From the NCBI RefSeq assembly GCF_018448785.1, contig NZ_JAHCLU010000007.1, positions 154,596 to 218,595 on the forward strand: a stretch of 64,000 nt of DNA. Direction: 5' to 3'. The notes under the pieces were generated by a model. It made no database searches. It was given only the letters and a program-made list of their open reading frames with translations, and was not told the DNA's origin. Below, in pieces: positions 16,078 through 24,653 of the stretch (the first letter of the stretch is position 1; the number at the start of each line of letters is the position of its first letter). A program made the translations under genes and the position numbers. Origin of the DNA: Halomonas jincaotanensis. Its GTDB lineage: Bacteria; Pseudomonadota; Gammaproteobacteria; Pseudomonadales; Halomonadaceae.

Positions 16078-17124
16078 TTATTCGGAATCCGAGTCTAAGT
16101 ATTCCTCAACTCCCGGAACGTTCATTTCTTGATAGTACTTTAGGGCGCCGGGGTGGGGTTCGATCGGAACTCGCTTCAATGCTTCCTGGAGATTAACGTT
16201 TTCGAAGACCGAGGAACTCCTATTGACTACCTCAATGTTCTCCCATACTGCCTTGGTCATTGCATAGACGACGTCATCGGGAAGGTCGGCATCCAGAAAC
16301 ATGAACTCTGGCGAGGTGAAAACCATGCCGGGCTCCGGAACCTGCATGTCGGGATATTGCTCATAGAAGGGCCAGTCCACCGGCCCCGCCCAGGGCATTT
16401 GCTCGGCAATCTCGTCGAATGAATCCTCAGTTGGCTGGAGTAGCGTCACGTCCCGCGCTGTGGTCAGTTCGAGAATCGCACCCGAGTAGTCGCGTACGTA
16501 GGACATCGCATCAATGTTGCCATTTTGAAGCTGGCTGATAGCTTCTGACGTATCCATCGTGCGGACATTTAAGTCATCAATCGAGACACCGTTTGCCTCG
16601 AAAACGATCTCCGAAATAAGGTAATTGGATGTCCCCTCAGGTCCTAGCGCTACAGTGCTGTCCTTGAGATCACTGATCTCAGTCATGCCGGTGTCAGAGC
16701 GGGCGAGAATTTTGAGTGGCACTTCGTTGTGATAGAACCAGAAGGCGAGATCGGCACCCTCGCTCGGAAACGGTTCAACACCCTGTGTTGCGTTAGCGAT
16801 AATCAACGGTGTTCCGACGCCGCCTTGGAACTCGCCGTTATGGGTGCGGATTGCGCTTTCCGCGTCAAATCCCGGCGAGACAGCACCGCTGCCGCGGAGC
16901 CCGGCCACGTTTTCCGTGATGATCCGGCCGAGCGCGCTTGCAAGAATGCGCGAGTTGCCGGTAGCGGACCCGCCCCCCAAGACGATCTCACGATCCCACT
17001 CGGCGTTTCCGAGTTGTTGTTCGCTCTCCCCCTCCTGCGCCATTGCGGGAATTGCTATGAGGGCCGCGGCGACTCCAGCGGTTACCTGTGCGAAGACTGC
17101 GCGCCTATTGAAAGCATGGCTCAT
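16078..17124 (-). CDS. TAXI family TRAP transporter solute-binding protein
   Basis: 348 residues. Twin-arginine-like NRR is followed by a hydrophobic stretch and cleavage after AMA/AQA near residue 29, so it is exported. The body has LGGGSATGNSRILASALGRII, the TAXI-family ligand start, then SDLKDSTVALGPEGTSNYLISEIVF, QLQNGNIDAMSYV and PEFMFLDADLPDDVVYAMTKAVWEN. The C-terminal PHPGALKYYQE is also typical of this family. It is first gene of the leftward operon, starting 140 bases from the divergent control region. The ligand is unknown; TAXI proteins bind mostly carboxylates and amino acids. Confidence 0.92.
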   Translation of the reverse strand: MSHAFNRRAVFAQVTAGVAAALIAIPAMAQEGESEQQLGNAEWDREIVLGGGSATGNSRILASALGRIITENVAGLRGSGAVSPGFDAESAIRTHNGEFQGGVGTPLIIANATQGVEPFPSEGADLAFWFYHNEVPLKILARSDTGMTEISDLKDSTVALGPEGTSNYLISEIVFEANGVSIDDLNVRTMDTSEAISQLQNGNIDAMSYVRDYSGAILELTTARDVTLLQPTEDSFDEIAEQMPWAGPVDWPFYEQYPDMQVPEPGMVFTSPEFMFLDADLPDDVVYAMTKAVWENIEVVNRSSSVFENVNLQEALKRVPIEPHPGALKYYQEMNVPGVEEYLDSDSE

Positions 17125-17308
17125 ATTTTTACTCCCATGACTTTGTCATTGCCTTTGTTTTCTTGACGCTTTTCTATCGTCAAGGTCATCCAAAGCATCC
17201 ACCTTTCATTCCGAAAGGACAATACTACCGTAGTACAATCCAAAAATTGTCGCAAGACAGAAAATGTATTATGGTATGACTATATTCGGGATTTTTATGG
17301 GAGGGCTT
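17125..17308. promoter_or_regulatory. divergent control region with three palindromes
   Basis: Separates the leftward transporter operon from the rightward enzyme operon. Three dyads can be seen: CTTGACG-(9)-CGTCAAG at 17162-17184, TACTA-CCG-TAGTA at 17223-17235 and TGTC-GCAA-GACA at 17248-17259. The TACTACCGTAGTA element has the size and shape of FCD-type GntR operators, and the cluster encodes one such regulator at 22029. GGGAGGG just before ATG 17309 is the ribosome binding site of the rightward gene. Confidence 0.45.
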
Positions 17309-18208
17309 ATGGCACACGATTTCGGCTTTATAGGGCTTGGCACCATGGGACGACCAATGGCGCTGCGATTGCTGGAAGCGGGGTATACTCTCATTGCCCA
17401 CGACCAGCGCGAATCGGCTGTCGATGAGCTCGTACAGCGCGGGGCCTCAGCCGCTGGCTCGGTAGAGGAGGTGTCTCGGATGGCCCCCGTAGTGTTTCTG
17501 TCACTCCCAATGCCCGAAGTCGTCCGGAAAGTCATCTCCGGGCCTGGCGGGCTCGCTGAGTCCGCAGGTAGCGAAATTGTGGTTGACCTCTCAACTACGG
17601 GGACGCAGGTTGCGCTCGAGATGCGTGAAGTTCTTTCGGCGGCCGGAAAGACGCTCGTTGACTGCCCAATCAGCGGCGGCGCCGAGGGGGCTGCAGCGGG
17701 TACTCTCGCCCTTATGCTCGCCGGACCAGAACAGGCGGTGGAGAGACTCGAGACACCACTCCGAAATCTAGGCAAAGTGTTTCGGGTCGGTGATGCAGCA
17801 GGCCAAGGTCAGACAATGAAGGTTATCAATAACCTTCTATCGACTGCGGCACTTACGATAACTGCGGAAGCCATGGTCCTAGGCTCAAAAGCCGGTCTTG
17901 ATCCGCACGCCATGCTCGACGTACTTAATGCCGGATCGGGTCAAAATAGTTCAACCAGCAGTAAATTCCCCAAACATGTGCTCACTCGAAGCTTCGATTT
18001 CGGTATGCCGATAGCGCTCTCGGCTAAGGATGCGCGGCTGTGCCTAGATGAGGCAGAACGGCTCGGAGTGCCGATGATTGTGGGTAATTCCGTGCGCCAG
18101 ATGTTGACTCTCACCCGGGATCACCTGGGACCAGAGGTCGATATGACGTGCGTTGTCAACGTCGTCGAGGAGTGGGCAAAGCACGAAATTGGCGAGATAA
18201 CGAGATGA
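17309..18208 (+). CDS. NAD(P)-dependent 3-hydroxyisobutyrate dehydrogenase-family oxidoreductase (3 of 3)
   Basis: 299 residues from ATG 17309, preceded by GGGAGGG; a start 45 bases earlier would add a hydrophobic tail unlike the family. Rossmann GFIGLGTMGRPMALRLL, substrate loop DCPISGGAEGAAAGT (with E-G replacing the usual R-A) and catalytic Lys in TMKVINNLLS. The altered substrate loop separates it from the other two family members here, so a different substrate is likely. First gene of the rightward operon; its stop overlaps the start of the SDR gene. Confidence 0.87.
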   Translation: MAHDFGFIGLGTMGRPMALRLLEAGYTLIAHDQRESAVDELVQRGASAAGSVEEVSRMAPVVFLSLPMPEVVRKVISGPGGLAESAGSEIVVDLSTTGTQVALEMREVLSAAGKTLVDCPISGGAEGAAAGTLALMLAGPEQAVERLETPLRNLGKVFRVGDAAGQGQTMKVINNLLSTAALTITAEAMVLGSKAGLDPHAMLDVLNAGSGQNSSTSSKFPKHVLTRSFDFGMPIALSAKDARLCLDEAERLGVPMIVGNSVRQMLTLTRDHLGPEVDMTCVVNVVEEWAKHEIGEITR

Positions 18209-18975
18209 CATCACTTAAAACTGCGCTGGTCACCGGTGCAAGCCAAGGAATCGGCCGGGCCATCGCGCTCAGCCTTGCATCTAGCGGATATTCCGTTGCT
18301 GTCTGCGCTCGCAGCGAGGAGGGTCTGGAAAAGGTGGCCGCAGAGGCGCGCGAAGCAGGAGCCCCCGATGCACTCTCAATCACAGCCGACCTGCGCGAAC
18401 CTGATGCACCGGCACGGATCGTAAATGCTACGACAGATTGCTTCGGCGGTCTTGGCGTCCTCGTGAACAATGCCGGCGCAACCAAGCGCGGCGACTTCCT
18501 CAAGCTCGACGATGCCGACCACCTCGATGGGTTCGCTCTAAAATACCACGCCACGGTCCGGTTTTGCCGTGCTGCTTGGTCGGAGCTTGCTCAGAGTGAA
18601 GGTGTAATTATTAACATTTCTGGTGTCGGTGCACATACTCCCGAAGCTGAGTTTACGGTCGGCGGTCCGGTCAATTCCGCGATCATTAACTTTTCAAAGG
18701 CGCTTTCGAAGCGCCCGGAGAATGTCCGCGTCAACGTAGTTTGCCCCGGGCATATCGTGACAGATCGTCTTAAATACCGCCTTCAAGCCCTCGCAGGAGA
18801 ACGCGACCTCTCACTGGATGCAGCGCGCGACGTCATGTGTGCCGATCTTGGCATTTCTGATTTTGGCGATCCTCAGGACATTGCTGCGATGGTGCGGTAC
18901 CTTTGCTCAGCCCAAGCCCAATACATCACCGGTGCGACCTTCACCATCGATGGTGGGGTTACGCCAGGAATCTAA
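18205..18975 (+). CDS. atypical short-chain dehydrogenase/reductase lacking the YxxxK motif
   Basis: 256 residues from ATG 18205, overlapping the previous stop as ATGA. The nucleotide-binding TGASQGIGRAIA and the NNAG motif (VLVNNAGATKRG) are normal, and the end TGATFTIDGGVTPGI is typical. Where a Tyr-x-x-x-Lys should follow the catalytic Ser, the sequence is SGVGAHTPEAEFTVGGPVNSAIINFSKAL: neither the Tyr nor the Lys is at its usual place. Some SDR subfamilies carry such GGxxNxAL sequences (recollection). It may be non-oxidoreductive (for example a lyase or hydratase) or use other residues. Structure sure, activity open. Confidence 0.8.
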   Translation: MTSLKTALVTGASQGIGRAIALSLASSGYSVAVCARSEEGLEKVAAEAREAGAPDALSITADLREPDAPARIVNATTDCFGGLGVLVNNAGATKRGDFLKLDDADHLDGFALKYHATVRFCRAAWSELAQSEGVIINISGVGAHTPEAEFTVGGPVNSAIINFSKALSKRPENVRVNVVCPGHIVTDRLKYRLQALAGERDLSLDAARDVMCADLGISDFGDPQDIAAMVRYLCSAQAQYITGATFTIDGGVTPGI

Positions 18976-18979
18976 CGCC

Positions 18980-20329
18980 ATGACAGCAACTTCTAGCCCT
19001 GAGGCCTCTCTAGCCAACTTCGCAACAACACTCGAGCTCGACACGGTGAGCCCCGAAGTCATCCTTCATGCCAAGCGCTCGGTTATTAACATTCTCGCGT
19101 GTGGCTTCGCAGGCTGCCGCGAGCCTGCTATCGATATTTGGTTGCAGGTAATTGGGCCACACTGTGTAACTGGAAATGCCCGCCTTATCGGACGCTCGGA
19201 ACTTGTCGATCCGTTGCTGGCCGCCCAAGTGAATGCAATGGGCGCAAACATCCATGACTACGACGAAACCCACATTCCAACGATAAATCATCCCAGCGGT
19301 CCTGTTGCTTCAGCACTACTGGCATTGGCGCATATACGCCCGCTGACGGGCGCGGAGTTTCTGCGTGCATTTCTCATTGGCATGGAAGCTTCGTGTCGGC
19401 TTGGAAACGCAATTTCTCCCTGGCATTATTCGCGGGGCTGGCACATTACGTCGACATGCGGCGGTCTTGCGAGCGCACTCGCATGTGCCGCAGCTTTAAA
19501 TCTTCCAACTCAAAATATCATCTGGGCGCTCGGTAATGCCGCAGTCCAGGCGGCTGGGATGGTAGAGGCGCTTGGGACGATGTCGAAGAGCATCTCGGTT
19601 GGCAATGCTGCACGCGTCGGGCTGGCTTCGACGCTCCTTGCCGAGAAGGGGTTCTCGGGACCCGAGGCTCCGCTCAGCGGCGCGCGTGGTTTTCTGAGGC
19701 TTTATGGCGAGCCGCCAGAAGAAACAGCTTTGACTTCGGGCTTGGGGAAAGAGTGGGAACTGGAGGCCATCGTCTTTAAGCCTTACCCCGTTGGGGTTGT
19801 TCTAAACCCCGTCGTTGATGCTGCCTTTGAGATGCGCCGGCAAGGGCTCACTGACTCGTCTGGCCTTGAGCGTGTCGTGCTGCGTGGTCATCCCCTTTTG
19901 CGTGAACGTGCTGATAGGCCTGACGTTACGACGGGTCGCCTTTCACAGGTTAGTGCCCAGCACACAATCGCTGCTGTCTTGCTTCGCGGTAAGGCCGATG
20001 TCGACACATTTTCGGATGCCGCCGTAGTCCAGACACAGGGAAAGCGTCCGAAAATCGAGTTCATCGATGATGAAACATTCCAAGTGGCATCTCTTTCAGT
20101 GACCGCAACATGCCGGGACGGGCGTGAATTGAACATCGAGATTCCCGCGGCAACTGGTTGCCCAGAGCGGCCGATGTCTGATGTGGACATTGAGAGGAAG
20201 CTGCTTGGGGCGATGCGTGCGGCCGGCTGCGAGTCTAATGCACCGACACTGCTCACTGCGCTGCATGCTCTCGAGAGCCTAGCTGACGCCGCCGAAATCA
20301 CCAGGCTTTGCAACTCAAAGGAGCCGTAA
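18980..20329 (+). CDS. MmgE/PrpD family protein (2 of 2)
   Basis: 449 residues from ATG 18980, five bases after the SDR stop; the longer upstream frame overlaps the SDR gene and is rejected. Blocks match those of the first PrpD protein: HAKRSVINILACGFAGCREPAIDIW, NIHDYDETHIPTINHPSGPVASAL, GWHITSTCGGLASALACAAAL, GTMSKSISVGNAARVGLASTLLAEKGFSGPEAPL and FKPYPVGVVLNPVVDAA. Sequence divergence from 10767-12149 is large, so these are not recent copies. Probably a dehydratase, isomerase or decarboxylase on a carboxylic acid in this pathway. Confidence 0.87.
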   Translation: MTATSSPEASLANFATTLELDTVSPEVILHAKRSVINILACGFAGCREPAIDIWLQVIGPHCVTGNARLIGRSELVDPLLAAQVNAMGANIHDYDETHIPTINHPSGPVASALLALAHIRPLTGAEFLRAFLIGMEASCRLGNAISPWHYSRGWHITSTCGGLASALACAAALNLPTQNIIWALGNAAVQAAGMVEALGTMSKSISVGNAARVGLASTLLAEKGFSGPEAPLSGARGFLRLYGEPPEETALTSGLGKEWELEAIVFKPYPVGVVLNPVVDAAFEMRRQGLTDSSGLERVVLRGHPLLRERADRPDVTTGRLSQVSAQHTIAAVLLRGKADVDTFSDAAVVQTQGKRPKIEFIDDETFQVASLSVTATCRDGRELNIEIPAATGCPERPMSDVDIERKLLGAMRAAGCESNAPTLLTALHALESLADAAEITRLCNSKEP

Positions 20330-20330
20330 G

Positions 20331-21140
20331 ATGACACTTGAACCCTACGAGCTTTTCGCTATTCGATACGGCCACCATAGTGGCCGGAAGCAAGTAGACA
20401 ACGTACTTGGTGGCGATTCTCACAACCAAGGTTCAGACCTCGACTACTACGTATGGGTAGCCCGACGTTCCGACCGTATCTTCCTGATCGACACTGGCTT
20501 CTCGGCCGAGCCGGCAGAGCGGCGCGGTCGAGAGCTCGTGCTTCCCGTACCAGATGCGCTTGAAGCGCTATCGATCAATCCTGGAGCTATCGAGGACGTG
20601 ATCCTGACTCATATGCACTACGACCATGCCGGTAATTTGGATGACTTCGCCGGAGCGCGATTTCATGTACAGGACTCTGAGATATCTTTCTGTACTGGAC
20701 GCTGCATGTGCCAGCCTCACCTGCAATCTGCATTCGAGGTAGAGGATGTAGTTTCGATGGTGCGCCGGATATATGCGGGCCATGTCGAATTTCATGACGG
20801 AGACTCGGAGATCGCATCAGGCATCAGCGTGCACCGTATAGGAGGACATACCGCTGGATTGCAGGCCGTCCGGGTCTGGACACGCCGGGGCTGGGTCGTC
20901 CTCGCCTCCGACGCGTCGCATCTCTACGCGAATTTTCGACACCGCCAGCCTTTCCCGATTGTTGTCAATGTAGCCGAAATGCTTGAGGGATACCGAACTA
21001 TTCTTAGCCTTGCCGACAGTCCAGACCACGTGATCCCCGGCCACGACCCGCTAGTAATGTCGCTTTATCCGCCCGTCTCAGAAGACCTCGCCGGAATTGC
21101 CGTGCGCCTCGATGTAGCACCGAGGGCCACAGCATGCTGA
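20331..21140 (+). CDS. metallo-beta-lactamase-fold hydrolase, AHL-lactonase-like group
   Basis: 269 residues, ATG one base after the PrpD stop. Zinc ligands are clear: THMHYDHAGNLDDF (HxHxDH) near residue 97, GGHTAGLQAV near 180, the bridging Asp in SDASHLY near 203 and the last His in VIPGHDP near 240. The layout is that of N-acyl homoserine lactonase-like hydrolases. In this metabolic setting a lactone or thioester intermediate is a more likely substrate than a quorum-sensing signal, which is inference from neighbours only. Confidence 0.87.
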   Translation: MTLEPYELFAIRYGHHSGRKQVDNVLGGDSHNQGSDLDYYVWVARRSDRIFLIDTGFSAEPAERRGRELVLPVPDALEALSINPGAIEDVILTHMHYDHAGNLDDFAGARFHVQDSEISFCTGRCMCQPHLQSAFEVEDVVSMVRRIYAGHVEFHDGDSEIASGISVHRIGGHTAGLQAVRVWTRRGWVVLASDASHLYANFRHRQPFPIVVNVAEMLEGYRTILSLADSPDHVIPGHDPLVMSLYPPVSEDLAGIAVRLDVAPRATAC

Positions 21141-21916
21141 ATGGACGAACAGCACTCGTCACCGGATCCATCGGTGGCCTCGGCCTCGCCATCGCTGAAG
21201 GGCTCGCCGCCTCAGGTGCCGACGTGGCGCTGCACGGGCTTGAGCCTGCCTCGGAGGGTAACTCAGAAGCCCGCCGCCTTTCGAAAACATATGGTGTACG
21301 AACGTGCTACGAGCAGGCGGACCTCTCTGACCCGGAGGCGATCCAGCTACTCGTGGAAAGAACAACTAAGGCGCTTTCGCGGCCATTGATCCTCATTAAT
21401 AACGCCGTCACACGCCACTTTCACCCTATCGAGGAGATGCCGGACGAGGCTTGGGAACGCTCATTGGCTGTAAATGTATCAGCACCGTTCTATCTCGTCC
21501 GCGAGACCCTCCCTGCGATGAAGGAAGCGGAATGGGGTCGGATCATCAATTTATCGTCAATCTACAGTCAACGTGGGGCTTTCGGCCGGATCGACTATGT
21601 AACCGCGAAGACAGCTCTTCTTGGAATGACACGTGCAATTGCGATAGAGACAGCGGGGACCGGTGTGACCTGCAATGCTGTTTGTCCTGGGACTGCACCA
21701 TCGCCAGCTATCCTATTGAAGATTAAGGAGCAGGCGGAGGCGGAGGGCATCTCTGAGGAAGAAGCGAGGCGCAACTATATAAAGTCCCGACACCCAACAG
21801 GGGAATTCGTATCTTTGGAAGCAGTCGCGGCTATGATTGTATACCTCTGCGGCTACCACTCAGAGAATATAACCGGCGCATCATTCCCTATTGATGGAGG
21901 ATGGCAAGCGGCATGA
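21134..21916 (+). CDS. short-chain dehydrogenase/reductase
   Basis: 260 residues, start overlapping the end of the hydrolase gene by seven bases. It has TGSIGGLGLAIAEGL for nucleotide binding, INNAVTRHFHPIEEMPDEAW, the catalytic Ser in NLSSIYSQRGAF and Y-V-T-A-K, and the C-terminal NITGASFPIDGGW. This is a classical, catalytically complete SDR, most similar in style to 3-hydroxybutyrate dehydrogenases, but the substrate is not assignable. It is the last enzyme gene of the rightward arm. Confidence 0.88.
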   Translation: MLNGRTALVTGSIGGLGLAIAEGLAASGADVALHGLEPASEGNSEARRLSKTYGVRTCYEQADLSDPEAIQLLVERTTKALSRPLILINNAVTRHFHPIEEMPDEAWERSLAVNVSAPFYLVRETLPAMKEAEWGRIINLSSIYSQRGAFGRIDYVTAKTALLGMTRAIAIETAGTGVTCNAVCPGTAPSPAILLKIKEQAEAEGISEEEARRNYIKSRHPTGEFVSLEAVAAMIVYLCGYHSENITGASFPIDGGWQAA

Positions 21917-22028
21917 CCGCTCGAATATCTATGGTAATGCCATAAATATCACATCTGTCCTGGTAAGCATTAGTAGTATCAGATTTTCTTTTTAGAAAAA
22001 ACCACATTAGCTAACTTGCGAATCTTCA

Positions 22029-22730
22029 ATGAATGAAAAAGGCACCGCAGCCGCTGCTGACGCATCTTTCCGTGTTAATCCTACCGCTGCCCCGCTCCGC
22101 CATTCGGTTGTTGAAGGCCTACGGGATGCGATCGCTATTGGGCGATTTCAACCAGGTCAGCGCCTTGTCGAGAGGGAGCTGTGCGATATTATGGGGGTCA
22201 GCCGAACATTGATTCGTGAAGCGCTCCGGCAGCTCGAGTCAGAAGGAGTCATCACGATCCGGCCGAACCGCGGACCGATTGTTACCCGTCTCACAGCCGA
22301 ACAGGCGCGAGGAATCTACGCCGTGCGTAGCGAACTCGAGGGCCTCGCCGCTCAGCTCTTTGCCGAGAAAGCGACCAAAGAGCACCGTAAGGCCCTTGTG
22401 AATGCTTTTTCGCAACTGAAGAAATTGCTTCGCAGTGGCAGCCAGATTGAGCGCCTACACGCGAAAAACGAGTTCTACAACCGCCTAATCGAAGGGGCTC
22501 AGAATGAGGCTCTTGGCGACACTCTGCGGATGCTTAACTCTCGTGTAACAATTTTGCGAGCGACCTCTCTGCAGGCCAAAGGCCGTCACAAGGAGAGCCT
22601 GAATGAGCTCCAAGCTCTTCTGGACGCGCTTTTTCGAGGAGATCCCGAGGCAGCCCGGAAAGCGTCTGCCGCTCATGTTGAAGGTGCAGCCTCCGCTGCC
22701 TTAGCGCAGCTGTCCGATGCATCCAAATAG
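22029..22730 (+). CDS. GntR family transcriptional regulator, FCD subfamily
   Basis: 233 residues. N-terminal winged helix-turn-helix (LRDAIAIGRFQPGQRLVERELCDIMGVSRTLIREALRQLESEGVITI) is followed by an all-helical FCD ligand domain beginning IYAVRSELEGLAAQLFAEKA and containing NEFYNRLIEGAQN, whose Asn/His-type residues bind metal and carboxylate ligands in the family. It lies 112 bases after the SDR gene in the same direction and is the obvious controller of the divergent cluster; palindromes in 17125-17308 are candidate sites. Confidence 0.9.
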   Translation: MNEKGTAAAADASFRVNPTAAPLRHSVVEGLRDAIAIGRFQPGQRLVERELCDIMGVSRTLIREALRQLESEGVITIRPNRGPIVTRLTAEQARGIYAVRSELEGLAAQLFAEKATKEHRKALVNAFSQLKKLLRSGSQIERLHAKNEFYNRLIEGAQNEALGDTLRMLNSRVTILRATSLQAKGRHKESLNELQALLDALFRGDPEAARKASAAHVEGAASAALAQLSDASK

Positions 22731-23010
22731 TGCTTGCAATAGCCAACACAACTCCCACGCGACAGGTGTGTCTGCATACCCTGGCAGGCCTTGCGGCGAC
22801 CCGTACTAGAGCTCATCAGATAGTGCAGATTATAATGAGAATTGGCCAAGCTACTGGATGCTTGCTTGGCGAGCTTGCTCTCTGGGTGTTTTTGCTACTG
22901 ATCCGAGCTATCTCCTTAGCTTTTCGCAGTACCTCTGCCATTTGTTGCTGATTTTTTTGGAAGACGGGCCGCTTGGCTAAAAATCCTGAAAGAAGGTAAG
23001 CGTCCGGCGA

Positions 23011-24606
23011 TCAGCAGGATTGCGGCAAAGGCGTGATATCCGCCATTGTAAGTTGCCGTGGCAGTAGCGATCGCACCGCGTCCAGCGTCTTGGCGCGAGG
23101 CAGATGTTCGAAGACGTGAGTCAGGTAGGCATGGGGATCCAGGCCGTTGGCTTTGGCCGTTTCCACTAGGGTATAAAGCATGGCACTGGCATCGGCGCCC
23201 TTAGGACTGCCGGCGAATAACCATCCTTTTCGGCCGATGACGAAGGGACGGATGGCGTTCTCGGTCAGGTTGTTGTCGATGGCCAGGTGGCCGTCTTCCA
23301 GGTAGGTGGTGAGTTGGGGCCACAGGTTGAGCGTATAGCGGATGGCCTCGCCCAGCTTGCCCTTGGGCAGCGCTTTCTCGACCTTGCTGTCCAGCCAGGT
23401 CTTGATGTGCTCGAGGATCGGGAGGGCGCGCTCTTGACGGGCCTCGCGACGCGCTTCCGGTGTCATGTCCTTGAGGTCGCGCTCCACCTGGTAGAGCTTG
23501 CCGATCATCGCCACCATCTGGTGGGCGGCACCGGTACGTTGGCGTGCCTTGGCGGCATGCACGGCGTCATGCCGGGCCAGCACATGATAGGCCGAATAGC
23601 CGTCGGATTGCAGATAGAAACACGGGGGACTGGCAACCTCATCGGGAGGTGCCTCGTCAGGCAACAGGAAGTCGTGCGGAACCTCGGCGGCGCGGGTGGC
23701 CGCATACTGGAACCAGATGACCGGGTGGCCGGGTGGTCCGCCTCGGTAGACCCACATGTAGGACTTCTGTGCGGCCTCACGATCCGGTTCTCGGAGCACC
23801 TGCAGAGGCGTCTCGTCGATTTGCACCACCGGACCGCCCAGCAGTACTCGGCGAAACTCCGCCATCAACGGCGCCAGGGGATCGGCCAGGGCTAGCATCC
23901 AACCGGACATGGTCTGGCGCGATAGCGTTATGCCTTCCCGGGCGAAGATCGCTTCCTGCCGGTAGAGCGGTAGGCCGTCGATGAACTTGTGGGTGACTAC
24001 CTGAGCGATCAGCGAGCTGTGGCCAAGGGCCTTGGGCAAGATCTGCGGCGGGCGTGACGCCACCCGCGGCCCCTGATCAGCGCCGGGCACCTGGTCGTTG
24101 GCCGGGGCGTACTTGGCCCGCTTGGTGACCACCACGTAGTACTGCCGTGGAATCACGGCCAGCCGCTCGGCCGTTTCATGGCCGATCAGCCTCCAGCCCT
24201 CGCCGAGCGCCGCTTTCTGCTCGTCATCAAGGTCGATGATGCGCTCGATGCGGGTCAGATGAGCGGGCAACGGCTTGCGCTTCGGCGTTTTCTTGGCCGG
24301 CGATGACGATTTCGTCGCCGTGGTGTCCGGCTCCTGCTGAGCCTCTTCCAGCTCGGCTTCGAACTCACCGATCAACGCCTCCAGCTCGGCCTCGTCGAAC
24401 AGGCTCAGCTGGTCCTTGCTCAAGCGGTCGGTCTTGGCGCCGAACTGCTTCTGCCGCAGCAGATGGATATAGTCGAGAAGTTGCTCGATACGCTCGTCCT
24501 TGGCGCTGACTTCTTGCTCATAAACAGCCAACTGCCTTGCCATCTGTTCGGCAAGTTGACGCAGTTCCTGCGGGTTGTCGGGCAAGGCATCGGGCGCGTA
24601 AGTCAT
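23011..24606 (-). CDS. tnpC: IS66 transposase TnpC
   Basis: 531 residues from ATG 24606 (MTYAPDALPDNPQEL). A coiled-coil N-terminus (LRQLAEQMARQLAVYEQEVSAKDERIEQL) is followed by the LRQKQFGAKTDRLS and ERIIDLDDEQK blocks, a zinc-binding-like segment and the DDE core: QIDETPLQVL (first D), YLQSDGYSAYHVL (second D) and NNLTENAIRPFVIGRKGWLFAG (E, with the IRP-GRKNW-like signature). Full length for IS66 TnpC and no internal stop, so probably functional. Confidence 0.93.
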   Translation of the reverse strand: MTYAPDALPDNPQELRQLAEQMARQLAVYEQEVSAKDERIEQLLDYIHLLRQKQFGAKTDRLSKDQLSLFDEAELEALIGEFEAELEEAQQEPDTTATKSSSPAKKTPKRKPLPAHLTRIERIIDLDDEQKAALGEGWRLIGHETAERLAVIPRQYYVVVTKRAKYAPANDQVPGADQGPRVASRPPQILPKALGHSSLIAQVVTHKFIDGLPLYRQEAIFAREGITLSRQTMSGWMLALADPLAPLMAEFRRVLLGGPVVQIDETPLQVLREPDREAAQKSYMWVYRGGPPGHPVIWFQYAATRAAEVPHDFLLPDEAPPDEVASPPCFYLQSDGYSAYHVLARHDAVHAAKARQRTGAAHQMVAMIGKLYQVERDLKDMTPEARREARQERALPILEHIKTWLDSKVEKALPKGKLGEAIRYTLNLWPQLTTYLEDGHLAIDNNLTENAIRPFVIGRKGWLFAGSPKGADASAMLYTLVETAKANGLDPHAYLTHVFEHLPRAKTLDAVRSLLPRQLTMADITPLPQSC

Positions 24607-24653
24607 TGCCCTATGATAAGGTAAAAGCCGCGTAAAATCAGCAACATAACCCA

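Noticed and set aside
20331..21140. quorum-quenching AHL lactonase
   Set aside because: The zinc-site layout fits, but the gene is embedded in a catabolic operon, so a metabolic hydrolase is more likely.
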